Source: Mesopusillimonas faecipullorum (GTDB lineage Bacteria > Pseudomonadota > Gammaproteobacteria > Burkholderiales > Burkholderiaceae_B). Taken from it: 64,000 nucleotides of DNA. A program made the translations under genes and the position numbers. Shown here in pieces: positions 16,955-27,727 of the stretch (position 1 is its first letter; the number at the start of each line of letters is the position of its first letter). The stretch covers positions 62,001 to 126,000 of the forward strand of contig NZ_JACDXW010000006.1 in NCBI RefSeq assembly GCF_020539505.1, written 5' to 3'. The notes below the pieces were generated by a model that made no database searches, was not told the origin of the DNA, and saw nothing but the letters and a program-made list of their open reading frames with translations.

Positions 16955-17998
16955 TTACTTCCACACAGCGGCGCCGTCAGCCGCCTTGATTTCGCTCTTC
17001 CAAGCGTTTTGCACTTGCTGGACAACCGTCTCGGGCATAGGCACGTAGTCGAGTTCAGCAGCCATCTTGGCGCCGTTCTTGAAAGCCCAGTCGAAGAAGC
17101 TCAGGACTGCCTTGCCATTTTCAGGCTTGGCTTGCGTCTTGTGCACCAGGATGAAGGAAGCTGCCGTCACAGGCCAGGATGCATCACCCGGCTCGTTGGT
17201 CAGCACAACACCCATGCCAGGAGCACTGTTCCAGTCGGCGTTAGCAGCAGCGGCTGCGAATGCTTCCTGGGAAGGCTGGACGAACTTGCCGGCCTGGTTC
17301 TGCAACTGCGTCCAAGCCAGGTTGTTCTGCTTGGCGTAGGCGTACTCTACGTAGCCGACGGAGTTTTTCAACTGACGGACATAAGCGGCCACGCCGTCGT
17401 TGCCCTTGCCGCCCTGGCCGGTGGGCCACTTGACAGCTTTGCCTTCGCCGACTTTTTCTTTCCAGTCAGCGGAGACTTTGGACAGATAGTTGGTCCAGCC
17501 GAAGGTCGTGCCCGAACCGTCCGAGCGGTGAACGACGATGATGTCAGCGGCGGGCAGGGTCAGGCCGGGGTTGAGGTCGGCGATAGCCTTGTCATTCCAC
17601 TTCTTGACTTTACCCAGGAAAATGTCGGCCAGCACAGCGCCGGACAGCTTGAGTTCGCCAGGTTTAATACCGTCGATATTCACGACAGGCACCGTGCCGC
17701 CGATGATGGCGGGGAACTGCAGAAGCTTGCTTTCTTCAAGCGCTTCAGCCTTCATGGGATCGTCGGAAGCACCGAAATCAACCGTCTTGGCGATGATTTG
17801 CTGTTGACCGCCGCCCGAACCAATGGATTGGTAGTTGACGCGGTTACCGGTTTCCTGATGGTATTGGGCAGCCCACTTAGCGTAGATGGGATAAGGGAAG
17901 GAGGCACCGGCACCGGTGATATCGGCAGCCTGGGTTGCCAGGGCGACGGTACCCAACGCCAGACCCAGGGAAACTCGCAAAATGGCACGTTTGAACAT
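16955..17998 (-). CDS. pstS: Periplasmic phosphate-binding protein PstS
   Basis: The 347-residue protein begins with a Sec signal peptide (MFKRAILRV ... ALATQA, cut near residue 24). Mature features are ITGAGASFPYPIYAKW, GSGGGQQQI, VVHRSDGSGTTFGWTNYLS and VGYVEYAYA, all characteristic of phosphate binding. It captures phosphate for PstCA. I use the ATG at 17998, which has an AGAGGA box; an earlier in-frame ATG would add residues before the signal peptide. A Pho-box-like array lies 62 bases upstream, and tandem hairpins follow the stop. Confidence 0.96.
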   Translation of the reverse strand: MFKRAILRVSLGLALGTVALATQAADITGAGASFPYPIYAKWAAQYHQETGNRVNYQSIGSGGGQQQIIAKTVDFGASDDPMKAEALEESKLLQFPAIIGGTVPVVNIDGIKPGELKLSGAVLADIFLGKVKKWNDKAIADLNPGLTLPAADIIVVHRSDGSGTTFGWTNYLSKVSADWKEKVGEGKAVKWPTGQGGKGNDGVAAYVRQLKNSVGYVEYAYAKQNNLAWTQLQNQAGKFVQPSQEAFAAAAANADWNSAPGMGVVLTNEPGDASWPVTAASFILVHKTQAKPENGKAVLSFFDWAFKNGAKMAAELDYVPMPETVVQQVQNAWKSEIKAADGAAVWK

Positions 17999-18059
17999 CA
18001 GGTCATCCTCTTGATGATTGGACAAATCAGGCAGATGTTGCCTGCACGAACTGAATGTT

Positions 18060-18088
18060 AAACAAGCAATATGACAGGTTCGTTACAC
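18060..18088 (-). promoter_or_regulatory. Pho-box-like array upstream of pstS
   Basis: On the minus strand three 7-base half-sites occur at 11-base spacing: GTGTAAC (18088-18082), CTGTCAT (18077-18071) and CTTGTTT (18066-18060). The middle one is a perfect PhoB consensus half-site; the others match partly. PhoB binds such arrays under phosphate starvation. PhoB control of pstS is inferred. Confidence 0.6.
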
Positions 18089-18140
18089 TGCATTCCTTAG
18101 GCAATAATATTTTTCGCAGCGCAGCAATTCGTGGTTTTCC

Positions 18141-20207
18141 CTAGCCTTGCATAAGCATTTTTTGCATATTGCAAGGGGCTCCGCGAGCCTTCACCTTAAC
18201 GTAGTTGCCGTCACCCAAGCCCCGCCAGGCAAGCTGGTTATCGCGCAGCGCAATCAAGAAAGATTCGCGAATGACGCGTTTTTTGAGCACTGGGTCTAAC
18301 ACAGGGAAACCCAACTCTACCCTTCGGAAAAAATTACGATCCATCCAGTCGGCCGAGGACAGATAAACCTTCTCTTCGCCGTCGGCATAAAAGTAGAAAA
18401 CACGAGAGTGCTCTAGGAAGCGCCCCACAATCGAGCGCACCCGAATATTGCTGGACAAACCCTGAACGCCCGGCCGCAAGGCGCAGGCACCCCGCACGAC
18501 AAGGTCAATACGAACTCCGGCCCGACTGGCAATGTAGAGTTCGTGGATGACGGTGGGCTCGAGCAGGGAATTCATCTTGGCCATAATGCGCGCCTTTTTG
18601 CCGGCACGCGCATGCTCGGCCTCGGCACGAATCATGGCCACCATTCCGTCGTGCAAGGTGAAAGGCGACTGTAAGAGCAATTTGAGTGGGCGCCTTGCCC
18701 CCAGGCCCGTCAACAAAGAAAACACCTTATCCATGTCTTCACACATGACACGATGGGCTGTCAGCAAGCCAAAGTCGGTGTAAAGCCGGGCCGTGCGAGG
18801 GTGATAATTGCCTGTTCCAAGGTGCCCGTAGCGACGTATCTTGCCTTTTTCTCGGCGCAGCACAAGGGCCATTTTGGCGTGGGTTTTGTGCCCAACTACA
18901 CCATAACTGACGTGCGCACCGACTTCTTCTAGCTGAGCAGCCCAATTAATGTTGGTTTGTTCGTCGAAACGCGCCATCAGTTCAACGATGACAGTCACCT
19001 CTTTACCCGCGCGCGCGGCAGCCAGTAACAGACTCATCAACTTGGAATCTTCACCGGTACGGTAAATGGTTTGCTTGATGGCAACGACGTTGGGGTCGGC
19101 AGCCGCAGCCGTCAAAAAGCTGAGCACCGGGTCGAAAGACTGATAAGGGTGATGCAACAGATGATCTTTTTCGGCGATGGCGGCAAAGAGTGCCGCAGGA
19201 TCGTCGCTGACTTCGTCGAAGGGCGCCGGCAAACGCGGAACATAAGCAGGGAACAGCAAGTCGGGGCGATCGGTGACGTTGCACAAATGCATTAGCCGCG
19301 ACAAATTAGCCGGGCCGTCGACGCGATAGGTATCTTGAGGGGCGAGCGAAAACTCTTTTTGCAGATACTGCACCAAAGACTCGGAAATGTGCGCATCGAC
19401 TTCGAGTCGAACCGCAGCACCGAAATTACGCTGAGAAAGCTCACCCTGCAGCGCCTGACGCAAATTTGTGATTTCTTCTTCGTCTACGTACAGGTCACTG
19501 TTACGGGTAACCCGCCACTGATAGCAGCCCCGCACTTCCATGCCGGGGAAAAGCTCGCCGACAAAACGCTTAATAAGGGTAGTGAGCAGGATGTAGCCAT
19601 GCGGCACACCGGAGACCTCAGGCGGCATGGGCATCACCCTCGGAAGCGCCCTAGGCGCTTGAACAATGGCGATGGAGGATCGACGACCAAAAGCGTCTTC
19701 ACCGGAAAGAGACGCGATGAAGCTCAAGCTTTTGTTGTAAACCCGAGGGAAGGGATGTGCTGGATCCAGCCCTATGGGCGTCAACATGGGCATGATTTCA
19801 GTCGCAAACACCGATGCCGCCCAGGCCAACTGCTCCTCGTTCAGGACATCGTCGTACAACACAATGCCTTCGGCTTGCAGCGCGGGTAGCAAAACGCCAT
19901 TCAGCAACCCATATTGACGCTCGACGAGGTCATGGATGGATAACTGAAGTAGCTCGAACACTTGGGCAGGCGTGAAACCGTCGCTGCCCAGCACATGTGG
20001 CTGGCGTGCCAATTGTTCTTTCAGACTGGCAATGCGTATCTCGAAAAACTCGTCGAGATTCGAGTTCACTATGCAGAGATAACGCAAGCGCTCTAGCAAC
20101 GGTGTGCTGGCTTGTTCCGCCATAAAAAGGACGCGCTCGTTGAATTTGAGCAGCGATAGCTCTCGGTTGATGAGCAAGGGGGTGTCCGGTGGCAGAACCT
20201 GGGGCAT
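18141..20207 (-). CDS. ppk1: Polyphosphate kinase
   Basis: The 688-residue enzyme makes inorganic polyphosphate from ATP. The start LLINRELSLLKFNERVLF and the active-site stretch YGHLGTGNYHPRTARLYTDF contain the family's histidine signature. The length fits Ppk1 (about 690 residues). It lies upstream of pstS on the same strand, separated by 142 bases, and diverges from ppx. Grouping with pst suggests phosphate-linked regulation. Confidence 0.97.
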   Translation of the reverse strand: MPQVLPPDTPLLINRELSLLKFNERVLFMAEQASTPLLERLRYLCIVNSNLDEFFEIRIASLKEQLARQPHVLGSDGFTPAQVFELLQLSIHDLVERQYGLLNGVLLPALQAEGIVLYDDVLNEEQLAWAASVFATEIMPMLTPIGLDPAHPFPRVYNKSLSFIASLSGEDAFGRRSSIAIVQAPRALPRVMPMPPEVSGVPHGYILLTTLIKRFVGELFPGMEVRGCYQWRVTRNSDLYVDEEEITNLRQALQGELSQRNFGAAVRLEVDAHISESLVQYLQKEFSLAPQDTYRVDGPANLSRLMHLCNVTDRPDLLFPAYVPRLPAPFDEVSDDPAALFAAIAEKDHLLHHPYQSFDPVLSFLTAAAADPNVVAIKQTIYRTGEDSKLMSLLLAAARAGKEVTVIVELMARFDEQTNINWAAQLEEVGAHVSYGVVGHKTHAKMALVLRREKGKIRRYGHLGTGNYHPRTARLYTDFGLLTAHRVMCEDMDKVFSLLTGLGARRPLKLLLQSPFTLHDGMVAMIRAEAEHARAGKKARIMAKMNSLLEPTVIHELYIASRAGVRIDLVVRGACALRPGVQGLSSNIRVRSIVGRFLEHSRVFYFYADGEEKVYLSSADWMDRNFFRRVELGFPVLDPVLKKRVIRESFLIALRDNQLAWRGLGDGNYVKVKARGAPCNMQKMLMQG

Positions 20208-20380
20208 GATAGCTACAAAAAAAAGGAACCAGATTTTTACTACTGTTTTATTTCAATATCATGACATTACGACGTCATTCCGACAATATGGTTGCAAATG
20301 CCGCCGTATTGAACGTCAAGTTCAGCAGAGCCGCCTAACACCCGTATAATCCGGCACAGACCACATGAGCGACGCGCCAC

Positions 20381-21907
20381 ATGGATTATCTACTCGCAGC
20401 TGTCGACCTGGGCTCCAACAGCTTTCGCCTGACCATCGCCCGAGTCGTGCAACACAACGGGCACGCCCAGATCTACGCCATCGACAGGCTCAAAGACGCC
20501 GTACAGTTGGCGGCCGGGCTGACCCCGCATAAAACCTTGGATGAAGCCGCTGTCGAGCGTGCCATCGCCGTGCTGAAACGCTATGGTGAGCGTCTTGAAG
20601 GCTTCAATCCCAGCCGGGTACGTGCGGTGGCTACCAACACCTTCCGGGTGGCAAAAGATACCGGCCCCATCCTGGCTCGAGCCGAAGCCGCTCTAGGCTT
20701 CCCCATAGAAGTCATCTCAGGCCAAGAAGAAGCACGCCTGATTTATTCGGGCGTCAGCAGCGAACTCCCTCCTTCAGGCAACCATCGTTTGGTCATAGAT
20801 ATCGGCGGTGGCTCTACCGAAGTCATTTTGGGTAAAGGCCATCAGCCCATACACCTGGCATCGCTCCCCATGGGCTGTGTCAGCTACACCAAACAGTTTT
20901 TCCCCGATGGCCGTATCACTGCCCAGCGTATGGGCAAGGCTCGTCTGGCCGCACGACGCGAACTGGAAAGTATTTCTGATACCTATCGCCATCTGGGCTG
21001 GGAACAAGCCTATGGTTCGTCGGGCACTGCCAAAGGCTTGCTCGCCATGCTGGCGGAAGGCGGGATGTCTAGCCGCGGCATCACTGTGGAAGGCATGGAG
21101 GCCTTGCAAAAGCGCCTGGTATCCGATGGCCGCGTCATCATGGAGCACCTGCCAGGCATTAAGCCGGCGCGCGCCGGCGTGCTCTCAGGCGGCTTGGCGA
21201 TTATGATGGCAGCCTTCGAAGAACTCAAAATAGACTTCATGCTGCCCGGTGAGGGCGCTCTGCGTGCCGGCGTGCTGTACGACCTGCTGGGCCGCCGCTC
21301 TGAGCACGATAAGCGTGAAGAAACCGTACAGCTGATGCTGCAGCGCTACGACATCGACGCGCAACAAGCGCAGCGCGTCCATACCATTGCCATGCAGCTG
21401 TTTCGCTCCATGAAACTTGAAGGCGAAGACGTCGAAGAGCTGGAGCGCACCCTTAGCTGGGCGGCTCGCCTGCACGAAGTCGGGCTTTCCATTACCAGCG
21501 CCAACTATCATTTGCATAGCGCGTATATCCTCGGCCATGCCGATATGCCGGGTTTTTCCAACGACGACCAAAAGCTGCTGGCCTGGTTTGCCAGCGGCCA
21601 CCAAGGCAAGGTGGTACGTGCCAGCAGTCCTCGCCCAGAGCCGTCACGCGCCCAATGGCTGACCCTGCTGTGTCTGCGCTTGGCTGTCCTGTTATGCCGC
21701 CGTCGTGAGCAACCCGCCACCCTGCCGATTCAACTGCATCACGATGGCCATTCGCTTTCCATTCTGGCGGATGCTCAATGGCTGGATACCCATGCCCTTT
21801 CCGAATACTCTTTACGCGCAGAAGCTAAGGAGTGGCGCAAGGCTGAGTTCAGGGTGGAGCTGGTAGAGGCCCCCATCAAGCCTGTCGCCATACGTGAATC
21901 CAGCTAA
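20381..21907 (+). CDS. ppx: Exopolyphosphatase (Ppx/GppA family)
   Basis: The 508-residue protein has the ASKHA motifs AAVDLGSNSFRLTIARV at the N-terminus and VIDIGGGSTEVILGKG near residues 135-150. A C-terminal HD-like helical domain (ARLHEVGLSITSANYHLHSAYI) follows. It removes terminal phosphate from polyphosphate and may also act on pppGpp. It diverges from ppk across a 173-base AT-rich control region. No strong ribosome-binding site is visible before the ATG. Confidence 0.94.
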   Translation: MDYLLAAVDLGSNSFRLTIARVVQHNGHAQIYAIDRLKDAVQLAAGLTPHKTLDEAAVERAIAVLKRYGERLEGFNPSRVRAVATNTFRVAKDTGPILARAEAALGFPIEVISGQEEARLIYSGVSSELPPSGNHRLVIDIGGGSTEVILGKGHQPIHLASLPMGCVSYTKQFFPDGRITAQRMGKARLAARRELESISDTYRHLGWEQAYGSSGTAKGLLAMLAEGGMSSRGITVEGMEALQKRLVSDGRVIMEHLPGIKPARAGVLSGGLAIMMAAFEELKIDFMLPGEGALRAGVLYDLLGRRSEHDKREETVQLMLQRYDIDAQQAQRVHTIAMQLFRSMKLEGEDVEELERTLSWAARLHEVGLSITSANYHLHSAYILGHADMPGFSNDDQKLLAWFASGHQGKVVRASSPRPEPSRAQWLTLLCLRLAVLLCRRREQPATLPIQLHHDGHSLSILADAQWLDTHALSEYSLRAEAKEWRKAEFRVELVEAPIKPVAIRESS

Positions 21908-21930
21908 ATTTTCATGATGGCTTCGGGCAG

Positions 21931-21962
21931 AAAAATGGCGCTTTAATGAAAGCGCCATTTTT
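21931..21962. terminator. Bidirectional terminator after ppx and olsB
   Basis: AAAAATGGCGCTTT and AAAGCGCCATTTTT form perfect 14-base arms with a 4-base loop (AATG). T-runs occur on both strands, and the site lies between convergent genes. Confidence 0.9.
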
Positions 21963-21986
21963 TATGGGTGGATATACCGCCGCGTG

Positions 21987-22772
21987 TTAATCAAGCCCAA
22001 AGTGGCGCCTGTAGCGGGGCTCGACTTGCTGAATATCGAGCAACACAGGGAAGTCGGCCGTGTTGAAATCCGGGTCCCAGGCGGGCTCGCCGCAGATGCT
22101 GGCACCCAGCTTCAGATAGCCCTTGATGAGTGGCGGCACGCGCGCGGGGAGTTCGCTATCTAGGCGCTCGACAGGATAACGATGCCGCGGCGTAACCAGC
22201 GCAGCGCTGTCTTTAGCCTGAGCCATATTCTTTTGCGCAACGCGCCAGACCTCGGCGGCGGTTACACCGTCATCGCGCAAGCTGACACTGGCGCAGCCCA
22301 ACACGTAGCGGAACCCACCCTGTTGCATCAGGGCTGCGATTCCCGACCACAACAGCATGATGACCGAGCCCTGACGGAAATCGGGATGTATGCATGAGCG
22401 ACCGACTTCGGCCAATACAGGACGCAACTCGTCGAGCGCAGAAATATCGAACTCGGACTCGGAGTAATAGCCTCCGGCCTTGATCGCATTTGCAGGCGTC
22501 AGCAACCGATAAGTACCCACGATATTGCCGGTACTAAGATCTTTGACCATGAAATGCTCGCACCACGGATCAAACCGATCAGCATCAAGGCCGTCTACAG
22601 CATCCGGAAACACGACATTCATCTCTTTGGTGAAGATGTCGTATCGCAAACGCTGAATCGCCTCGAGTTCTGTGTTGGTGCGGGCCAAGCCAAGCACCAA
22701 ACCAGATTCATCCGACTGGGCCCAGCCAGTGTTGATCCCGTCTCGGGCCTTTACGCGTGCAAGCTCTAGCAT
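21987..22772 (-). CDS. olsB: Ornithine-acyl-ACP N-acyltransferase (OlsB-like)
   Basis: The 261-residue protein has the acetyltransferase_5 (OlsB/haemolysin-like) pattern: RLRYDIFTKEMNVVFPD, EHFMVKDLSTGNIVGTYRLL, EVGRSCIHPDFRQGSVIMLLW, and a C-terminal PPLIKGYLKLGASICGEPAWD. It transfers a 3-hydroxyacyl group from ACP to ornithine, the first step of phosphate-free ornithine lipid synthesis. Its place near the pst-ppk-ppx block fits a phosphate-sparing role, though the acyltransferase olsA is not in the window. No operon partner is evident; glmM is 66 bases upstream. Confidence 0.85.
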   Translation of the reverse strand: MLELARVKARDGINTGWAQSDESGLVLGLARTNTELEAIQRLRYDIFTKEMNVVFPDAVDGLDADRFDPWCEHFMVKDLSTGNIVGTYRLLTPANAIKAGGYYSESEFDISALDELRPVLAEVGRSCIHPDFRQGSVIMLLWSGIAALMQQGGFRYVLGCASVSLRDDGVTAAEVWRVAQKNMAQAKDSAALVTPRHRYPVERLDSELPARVPPLIKGYLKLGASICGEPAWDPDFNTADFPVLLDIQQVEPRYRRHFGLD

Positions 22773-22838
22773 AGATTACGCTCCACTAGTTATGCTGCCA
22801 TTATGCACTGGGATTGTTGCAGGTTTTTGATACTTACG

Positions 22839-24182
22839 TTACCGCGTTGTCAAATCTACTGCAACCAATTCCCTGACACTTTGTTCGGCAAGCCCGGCAT
22901 CTTCCGCCTCGACCATCAAGCGCAGCTTGGGCTCGGTGCCCGAAGCTCGTATCAATACCCTACCGGTATTACCCAAGCGCGCTTCGACTTGGCGCACAGC
23001 AGCTTGCAGCCCTGGGTGCGTGCTCCAGTCTGTGCCTGGCAGCAAGGGGACATTGACCATTTGTTGGGGATACATGCTGAGTTCGCTTAACTGCTCTGAG
23101 AGCGTCAGACCACTGCGGCGCAGCCCTGTCAGCACTTGCAACGCAGCAATAACGCCGTCTCCGGTGCTGTGGCAATCGAGACACAATAAGTGCCCGGAGC
23201 TTTCTCCTCCCAACAGCCAGCCATGTTTACGCAAGGCTTCCAGCACGTAGCGGTCGCCGACTTTGGCACGCTCAAAGGCAATGCCCATCTCACGCATGCG
23301 GCGCTCAAAGCCAAAATTTGTCATCAGCGTGCCGGCCACCCCGGCCACCGGGGATTGCTGGTGTCGTTGCATGACGATGGCATACAACAGCTCGTCCCCG
23401 TTATAGACACGCCCCGTTGCATCGACCATGATGAGCCGGTCCGCATCTCCGTCCAGCGCTATACCGATATCCGCACCGAGTTCCTGCACCTGCTGTGCCA
23501 AGCCCTCGGGGTGCAAAGCGCCTACATTTTCGTTGATGTTCAAACCATCGGGACGGCAGCCAATTTCGTGCACCTCGGCACCCAGTTCGCGGAACACATG
23601 CGGGGCAACCTGATAGGCGGCACCATGTGCGGCGTCTACCACGATGGACATGCCGGCAAGATCCAGTTCGTTGGGGAAAGTGCTTTTGCAGAACTCCACG
23701 TATCGGCCAGCCGCATCGTTGACGCGTCGAGCCCGACCCAGCGCCTCGGAGGACACGCAACCCAAAGGATCATCAAGCGCGGCCTCGATCTCGGACTCAA
23801 GCTCGTCGGGCAGTTTCATGCCTTCAGCAGAAAAAAACTTGATACCGTTGTCGTAGTACGGATTGTGGGAAGCGCTGATGACTATGCCTGCAGTCAAGCG
23901 AAAGGCACGCGTCAAGTACGCTACGGCAGGCGTGGGAATGGGCCCCGCCAACAGAACATCGACACCGGCTGCCGATAAACCTGCTTCGAGCGCGGATTCC
24001 AGCATATAACCAGACAGGCGGGTGTCTTTACCTATCAATACTGCCGCACGCCCTTTTCCGCCATGACGCTGAGACAACACGCGCCCCGCTGCATAACCCA
24101 AACGCAGGGCAAATTCGGGATTGATGACGGCGCCGCCGACCTCTCCTCGAACGCCGTCTGTCCCAAAATACTTACGTGTCAT
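22839..24182 (-). CDS. glmM: Phosphoglucosamine mutase
   Basis: The 447-residue enzyme converts glucosamine-6-phosphate to glucosamine-1-phosphate for UDP-GlcNAc synthesis. It has the start [14 protein letters not shown], the phosphoserine loop [19 protein letters not shown], the metal site ALDGDADRL, and [15 protein letters not shown] near the C-terminus. Its ATG overlaps the folP stop by 4 bases. It ends the rlmE-ftsH-folP-glmM series. Confidence 0.97.
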   Translation of the reverse strand: MTRKYFGTDGVRGEVGGAVINPEFALRLGYAAGRVLSQRHGGKGRAAVLIGKDTRLSGYMLESALEAGLSAAGVDVLLAGPIPTPAVAYLTRAFRLTAGIVISASHNPYYDNGIKFFSAEGMKLPDELESEIEAALDDPLGCVSSEALGRARRVNDAAGRYVEFCKSTFPNELDLAGMSIVVDAAHGAAYQVAPHVFRELGAEVHEIGCRPDGLNINENVGALHPEGLAQQVQELGADIGIALDGDADRLIMVDATGRVYNGDELLYAIVMQRHQQSPVAGVAGTLMTNFGFERRMREMGIAFERAKVGDRYVLEALRKHGWLLGGESSGHLLCLDCHSTGDGVIAALQVLTGLRRSGLTLSEQLSELSMYPQQMVNVPLLPGTDWSTHPGLQAAVRQVEARLGNTGRVLIRASGTEPKLRLMVEAEDAGLAEQSVRELVAVDLTTR

Positions 24183-25018
24183 TCACTCACTCCTTGTTTA
24201 ACCGCTTGCCAGACGGCAACGGCATCCCTGGTGGCCGCGACGTCGTGCACACGCACGATCGCGGCTCCCGCATCAACGCCAGCCAAGGCAGCAGCCAAGC
24301 TGCCGGCCAGGCGGTCTTGCGGCTCACGCCCAGTGACGTGACCGATCATGGTTTTACGGGACACACCCACCAACCAGGGATAATCGTCGAAATATAGCTC
24401 AGGCAACCGCCTTAATAAAGTGTAATTATGAGCAGCTGTTTTACCAAAGCCAAAGCCTGGATCTTGCACTATGCGTGTTGCCGCCACACCGGCACGCAAA
24501 AGCCGGTCTGTGCGCTGTCGCAGAAACTCACGCACCTCTGCTACGACATCGTCGTAATGAGGCTTGTGCTGCATAGTGCGGGGCTCGCCTTTCATATGCA
24601 TGACGCATAAGGCGCAAGGCTTGTCGGCAACCGCCTGAATCGAGGCTTGATCCTCAAAGCCGGCGATGTCGTTAATCATGTCGACATCGAGTTCCAGCAC
24701 ACCACGCATGACATCGGGCTTGCAGGTATCAACGGATAGAGGAATGCCGGTATCGCGCAAGGCTTCCAGCACCGGCTGTAATCTAGCCAACTCGTCCTTG
24801 CCATTGACCGCTTCGGAACCCGGTCGAGTGGATTCACCACCCACGTCGAGAATATCGACGCCTTCGGCAATTAACTGACGCGCATGCGCCAGCGCCTGGT
24901 CTACCTCTGTGTAACGGCCGCCGTCGGAAAAAGAATCGGGTGTGACATTAAGCACACCCATGATAAGAGGCCTATCGAGCGAAAGCTCGAATCGGCCGCA
25001 TTGCAATATTCGCGCCAT
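24179..25018 (-). CDS. folP: Dihydropteroate synthase
   Basis: The 279-residue enzyme joins p-aminobenzoate to dihydropterin pyrophosphate in folate synthesis. Seen motifs are [48 protein letters not shown] and [10 protein letters not shown]. It lies 14 bases after ftsH. This is the target of sulfonamides, and nothing in it suggests a resistance variant, although I cannot judge single substitutions. Confidence 0.97.
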   Translation of the reverse strand: MARILQCGRFELSLDRPLIMGVLNVTPDSFSDGGRYTEVDQALAHARQLIAEGVDILDVGGESTRPGSEAVNGKDELARLQPVLEALRDTGIPLSVDTCKPDVMRGVLELDVDMINDIAGFEDQASIQAVADKPCALCVMHMKGEPRTMQHKPHYDDVVAEVREFLRQRTDRLLRAGVAATRIVQDPGFGFGKTAAHNYTLLRRLPELYFDDYPWLVGVSRKTMIGHVTGREPQDRLAGSLAAALAGVDAGAAIVRVHDVAATRDAVAVWQAVKQGVSE

Positions 25019-25032
25019 ACCAACCCGAAAAA

Positions 25033-26934
25033 TCAGACAGGCGTGGTCGCCGTGTTGCCGCCATCGACAGAAGAAACGCCTGCCGCTGGGGGAGCCTGAT
25101 CGGGCGAGCTGCCACCGGAATCTATGTCTTTAGGCGGACGCGGTGGGCGCCCGTCCATAATGTCTTCGATCTGGTCTGCGTCTATGGTTTCCCATTCGAG
25201 CAAGGCCTTGGCCATGGCTTCCATTTTGTCGCGGTTATCTTCGATCAAGCGACGTGCTACGCCATATTGTTCGTCGATGATGTTGCGAATTTCCTGGTCC
25301 ACCTTTTGCATGGTGGCTTCGGAAACATGGGTGGTTTTGGTGACGCTACGCCCCAAGAACACTTCGCCTTCGTTCTCGGCATAAACCACGGGGCCAAGAG
25401 TGTCCGTCATGCCATAACGCGTAACAATGTCGCGCGCAATGGCAGTGGCTCGTTCGAAGTCGTTGGAGGCGCCGGTCGTCATTTGGTTCATGAAGACTTC
25501 TTCGGCAATACGCCCACCAAACAGCACGGCAATGGTGTTGAGCAAGCGCTCTTTATCCATACTGTAGCGATCGCCCTCGGGCAACTGCATGGTGACCCCC
25601 AAAGCGCGGCCACGGGGAATGATCGTGACCTTGTGAACCGGGTCGGTCTTGGGCAAGCAGCGCGCCACCAGGGCATGCCCAGCCTCGTGGAAGGCGGTAT
25701 TGCGGCGCTCTTCTTCGGGCATAACCATCGTGCGGCGCTCGGCACCCATGATGATTTTGTCCTTTGCCTTTTCGAAGTCGCTCATGTCTACCGTACGGCC
25801 ATTGCGGCGGGCGGCAAACAGAGCGGCTTCGTTGACCAGGTTGGCCAGATCGGCGCCAGAGAAGCCGGGTGTACCGCGCGCCAAAATGTGCGGATCAACG
25901 TTGGGCGACAAAGGCACCTTGCGCATGTGCACCTTGAGGATCTGCTCGCGACCACGGATGTCGGGCAAAGACACCACCACTTGGCGGTCGAAACGGCCTG
26001 GACGCAACAAAGCGGGATCCAGTACGTCGGGACGGTTGGTAGCCGCCACGACCAACACACCCTGGCCGGTTTCGAAACCGTCCATCTCTACCAGCATTTG
26101 GTTGAGTGTTTGCTCGCGCTCGTCGTTGCCACCGCCCAAACCGGCGCCACGCTGGCGCCCCACCGCATCGATTTCGTCGATGAAAATAATGCAAGGTGCG
26201 TGTTTCTTGGCGTTCTCGAACATGTCGCGAACACGGGCTGCGCCCACACCCACGAACATTTCTACGAAGTCGGAGCCGGAAATACTGAAAAATGGCACTT
26301 TGGCTTCGCCGGCTATGGCTTTGGCCAGCAAAGTCTTACCCGTACCGGGCGAGCCTACCAACAATACACCGCGTGGAATACGGCCACCCAGACGTTGGAA
26401 CTTGGAGGGGTCGCGCAAGAAGTCGACCAGTTCTTTGACGTCTTCTTTGGCTTCGTCGCAACCAGCGACATCGGCAAAAGTGATGTTGTTGGTGTTTTCA
26501 TCCAGCATGCGCGCACGAGACTTGCCGAAGCTGAATGCCCCACCCTTGCCGCCGCCCTGCATTTGACGCATGAAAAAGATCCAGACGCCGATAAGCAGCA
26601 GCATCGGGAACCAGGAGATGAAGATGCTGGTCAGGAAGGACGGCTCTTCGCGCGCCTTGCCGGAAACCTCTACACCGGCCTTGACCAATTCCGGCACCAT
26701 CCAGAGGTCTCCGGGCGACGTAATACTGTACGGACGCCCGGCATCGGGCGTAACGAACAGTTTGTCGCCCTGGATATCGACCTTGCGGACACGGCCAGCC
26801 TGGGCATCTGCCATAAACTGGGTGTAAGTAACGGCATCAGTTGTGGCGGCACGGCCGTCAAACTGTTTGAAGACCGTAAATAACACCAGAGCAATCACCA
26901 TCCAAATGGCGATCTTGGAAAACGAGTTGTTCAA
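25033..26934 (-). CDS. ftsH: ATP-dependent zinc metalloprotease FtsH
   Basis: The 633-residue membrane protease has two N-terminal helices ([39 protein letters not shown]), Walker [19 protein letters not shown], Walker [10 protein letters not shown], the second-region [20 protein letters not shown], and zinc site HEAGH. It degrades misfolded or regulatory membrane and cytosolic proteins. I place the start at a TTG at 26934 (family N-terminus [11 protein letters not shown]) because GGAGG lies 6 bases before it. The upstream ATG at 26991 would add 19 unusual residues. It follows rlmE by 131 bases. Confidence 0.96.
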   Translation of the reverse strand: MNNSFSKIAIWMVIALVLFTVFKQFDGRAATTDAVTYTQFMADAQAGRVRKVDIQGDKLFVTPDAGRPYSITSPGDLWMVPELVKAGVEVSGKAREEPSFLTSIFISWFPMLLLIGVWIFFMRQMQGGGKGGAFSFGKSRARMLDENTNNITFADVAGCDEAKEDVKELVDFLRDPSKFQRLGGRIPRGVLLVGSPGTGKTLLAKAIAGEAKVPFFSISGSDFVEMFVGVGAARVRDMFENAKKHAPCIIFIDEIDAVGRQRGAGLGGGNDEREQTLNQMLVEMDGFETGQGVLVVAATNRPDVLDPALLRPGRFDRQVVVSLPDIRGREQILKVHMRKVPLSPNVDPHILARGTPGFSGADLANLVNEAALFAARRNGRTVDMSDFEKAKDKIIMGAERRTMVMPEEERRNTAFHEAGHALVARCLPKTDPVHKVTIIPRGRALGVTMQLPEGDRYSMDKERLLNTIAVLFGGRIAEEVFMNQMTTGASNDFERATAIARDIVTRYGMTDTLGPVVYAENEGEVFLGRSVTKTTHVSEATMQKVDQEIRNIIDEQYGVARRLIEDNRDKMEAMAKALLEWETIDADQIEDIMDGRPPRPPKDIDSGGSSPDQAPPAAGVSSVDGGNTATTPV

Positions 26935-27065
26935 AGCCAACCTCCTAGTATCTCGGCACCCCGCCGCCCTCGCCCGCGAAAACGGTGGCAAAACGGGTAC
27001 TTTCCCTGATTCTACCGCGATCGCGGACAGCTTGCGTCATATAAGGTTTTTCAATTCACTGCAAG

Positions 27066-27710
27066 CTACTCAATGCTTGACTTCAAGCCTCTTCCGACCA
27101 GAAAGGTTTCGGACGATTGATGACGCGACGCCTTGGGCTTGCGCTCTACGACTCGTTCGAAAACGCCCTTGAAAGCCTTGACGATTTGGGAGAACCCGCT
27201 GCCGTGGAAAGACTTGACGATGAGCGCCCCTTCGGGCTTAAGATGCTGCTGGGCAAACTCGAGTGCCAGCTCGCAAACATGCTGGATGCGAGCCGCATCA
27301 GCAGCCTCTACCCCAGACAAGTTGGGGGCCATATCAGAAACCACAAGGTCCAGACGCTGATCTCCGACGATTTGTTGCAACTGAGCAAGCACCTCGTCTT
27401 CACGAAAGTCGCCCTGAATGAAGGTGACGTCAGGCAAGGCTTCCATAGGCAGCATGTCTAGCGCAACGATGCGCCCTTGAACCTTGCCATCAGCATCTTT
27501 CATGCGTTCGCGCAGCACTTGGGACCAACTACCAGGCGTAGCGCCCAAATCGACCACAAATTGGCCTGGACGCAGCAGTTTTTCGGTGTCTAGAATTTCC
27601 ATCAGCTTGAAAGCTGCACGCGCACGGTAGCCCTTTTGTTGCGCCATTTTCACATAAGGGTCCTGAATATGCTGGTGAATCCAGTTTTTAGAAAATTTTT
27701 TCTTGGCCAT
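27066..27710 (-). CDS. rlmE: 23S rRNA 2'-O-ribose U2552 methyltransferase
   Basis: The 214-residue protein matches RrmJ/Fts[21 protein letters not shown] at the N-terminus, SAM motif [24 protein letters not shown], and [11 protein letters not shown] with the catalytic lysine. It methylates U2552 in the ribosomal A site, late in 50S assembly. It begins the ftsH operon and diverges from yhbY with only 17 bases between starts. Confidence 0.96.
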   Translation of the reverse strand: MAKKKFSKNWIHQHIQDPYVKMAQQKGYRARAAFKLMEILDTEKLLRPGQFVVDLGATPGSWSQVLRERMKDADGKVQGRIVALDMLPMEALPDVTFIQGDFREDEVLAQLQQIVGDQRLDLVVSDMAPNLSGVEAADAARIQHVCELALEFAQQHLKPEGALIVKSFHGSGFSQIVKAFKGVFERVVERKPKASRHQSSETFLVGRGLKSSIE

Positions 27711-27727
27711 TACCGTACAATTCCGCT

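Noticed and set aside
17009-18061. Plus-strand open frame of 350 codons
   Set aside because: Antisense to pstS, which has a full signal peptide and binding motifs.
20208-20380. Possible Pho box before ppk
   Set aside because: Two GTC-containing half-sites occur 11 bases apart but match the consensus too weakly to support a call.
25267-26883. Plus-strand open frame of 538 codons
   Set aside because: It is antisense to ftsH, which is complete and recognisable. The open frame is a codon-bias effect.
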